Assembly: GCA_964555685.1 (NCBI GenBank)
Contig: CAZKTO010000049.1
Span: 1-22,849, forward strand
DNA length: 22,849 bases
Direction: 5' to 3'
DNA from: CAZKTO01 sp964555685
GTDB lineage: Bacteria; Chloroflexota; Dehalococcoidia; SHYB01
Shown: piece after piece, positions 21,958 to 22,849 of the stretch
Numbering within the stretch: position 1 is the first letter of the stretch
Layout of the letters: each line of letters opens with the position of its first letter
Program-made: the position numbers and the translations under genes
The notes under the pieces: generated by a model
Databases searched by the model: none
Seen by the model: only the letters and a program-made list of their open reading frames with translations
What the model was told of the DNA's origin: nothing

Positions 21958-22849
21958 AGGAGATAGTGGAAGTAGCCGCGTGCAGGAAGGGGTAGGCTCG
22001 CAGAGGCTGTGGCACAGAGTGCGTAAGCTCTGGCGCCGGCTGCTGGGGCGGCCAACCATCCGCGGGTGGCGGCAGGAGTCGTGACGCGGGGTCAACGGCA
22101 GGCGAGGACCTCCTCCCAGCCGCCGTCGTCCAGCGGGTGGGAGGCCACGGGCTGGCGGCGTCGCCACGCTCCCCGCCGGAGCGTAGAGCTTGCGCAGGTT
22201 GTGGGTGGCGGCGACGAGTTTCCACTCGCTGGCACAAGCCGCGAAGCCGCGCCGCATCAAGCGCCGGATTCCCCGGTTCTCCTTCACATCCCCGGAGACC
22301 GGCTCGATCATCCACCGCCGCCGGCCGTAGAGGCGCCGGCCGCGCTTGGTCATCAGCCTGCGCGCCATGCGCTCGCGCAGTGACAGACCGGAGGGGATAC
22401 GCCCCCGTGGAGGAGAGGGGTGCTGACGGCGATAGCGGTCGCTGCGCGTCGCGATGAGCAACTCGGGCCCATCCCCACCGACGCAGCGCACCTGCTCATC
22501 GGAGTAGTAACCAGCATCCGCCAGCAGCACCTGCATCTGGGGCAGGCCGAGCACTGCCAAATTCGCCTGGGCGGCCGCCAGCATGGGGCGCAGTTGGCCG
22601 GCATCCGTGGCGTCTCGGATCAGCTCCGCAGCGACGATGACCTGCTCCCCCGTGACCACCGCCTGGACGTTGTACTCTTGCAGGTAGCCGTGGTAGTCAC
22701 GCACCACTCGGCTGTCTGGATCGGTGAGGTTGACCTTCGCCTCGCTGTCCGGTGTGGGGGGCTTGGGCCTACGCCCCCGGGGATCCTTGGCCGCGCGCTC
22801 GCGTAGCCGCTCCTGGGCGGCGCCCAGACGGGCCAACCGGTCCTCCCGC
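21940..22849 (-). mobile_element. IS1182-family DDE transposase, N-terminus beyond the window (right copy)
   Basis: The frame is open to the window edge, so the gene is partial at its 5' end. Family marks in order: VNLTDPDSRVVRDYHGYLQEYNVQAVV, VLLADAGYYSDEQ with the second catalytic Asp, and the C-terminal EPVSGDVKENRGIRRLMRRGF...EWKLVAATHNLRKLY holding the catalytic Glu. The left-hand copy ends with TAG after ...HSLC. Here that codon is GAG (21999-21997), so the frame runs a further 19 residues to a TGA in the hairpin loop at 21942-21940. Sequence beyond that codon is unrelated to the left copy, suggesting one of the two ends has been truncated or rearranged. Confidence 0.85.
22000..22106. 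repeat. 107-bp inverted repeat, right arm (partner of 1-107)
   Basis: Exact reverse complement of bases 1-107 except for two substitutions close together (at 22054 and 22056 or thereabouts). It is the C-terminal coding end of the transposase. Only the part inside the window is visible; the repeat presumably continues past base 1. Confidence 0.9.

Noticed and set aside
1..22849. CRISPR arrays, tRNA or rRNA genes, phage genes, toxin-antitoxin pairs
   Set aside because: Looked for and not seen: no regularly spaced direct repeats, no cloverleaf or rRNA-like segments, no phage structural or Cas motifs.

Overview
The window is GC-rich bacterial DNA (no 16S rRNA, tRNA or other phylogenetic marker) with Shine-Dalgarno-led genes and occasional GTG starts. 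Two tightly packed operons face each other and are bounded by inverted copies of one IS1182-type transposase gene. The expansion of CaiB/BaiF and acyl-CoA dehydrogenase paralogues, together with a periplasmic NXR-type molybdoenzyme, suggests an uncultured lineage such as Chloroflexota (SAR202/Dehalococcoidia-like) or Rokubacteria. This is inference only.

Layout. Bases 1-110 are the 3' end of a transposase gene whose 107-bp end recurs inverted at 22000-22106. Bases 111-1671 hold one weak, probably frameshifted small membrane-protein gene, a perfect 19-bp inverted repeat and no other convincing gene. Bases 1672-14115 (+) are one apparent operon: a double hot-dog (MaoC-type) hydratase, an acyl-CoA dehydrogenase pair, a tandem CaiB-CaiB fusion, a scar joining the start of a lipid-transfer-protein-type thiolase to the end of a DUF35 OB-fold protein, two single CaiB/BaiF CoA-transferases, a second acyl-CoA dehydrogenase pair, and an alpha-methylacyl-CoA racemase-like protein. 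Bases 14116-14600 hold an IS3 orfA remnant, a doubtful 75-aa ORF and two palindromes between the converging operons.

Bases 14601-21463 (-) encode a complete type II DMSO-reductase-family complex. In order of transcription these are a Tat-exported molybdopterin alpha subunit, an unrecognised 90-aa protein, a four-cluster Fe-S beta subunit, a TorD/NarJ-type chaperone and a membrane-anchored heme-b gamma subunit. The beta subunit is most like the periplasmic nitrite oxidoreductase (NxrB)/pNar branch by length, N-terminus and an exact match to the sequence I recall as the Nitrospira nxrB169F primer. A BldC/MerR-like helix-turn-helix protein precedes it (21597-21833). The right end is the inverted transposase copy, cut by the window edge.

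How it fits together. The left operon looks like CoA activation plus dehydrogenation, hydration and epimerisation of a 2-methyl-branched or bulky (sterol/isoprenoid side-chain-like) acyl chain, with its thiolase lost by deletion. The right operon is a respiratory or oxidising molybdoenzyme. Whether the two are functionally linked, or simply carried together between IS copies as a possible 22-kb composite element, cannot be decided from sequence alone.
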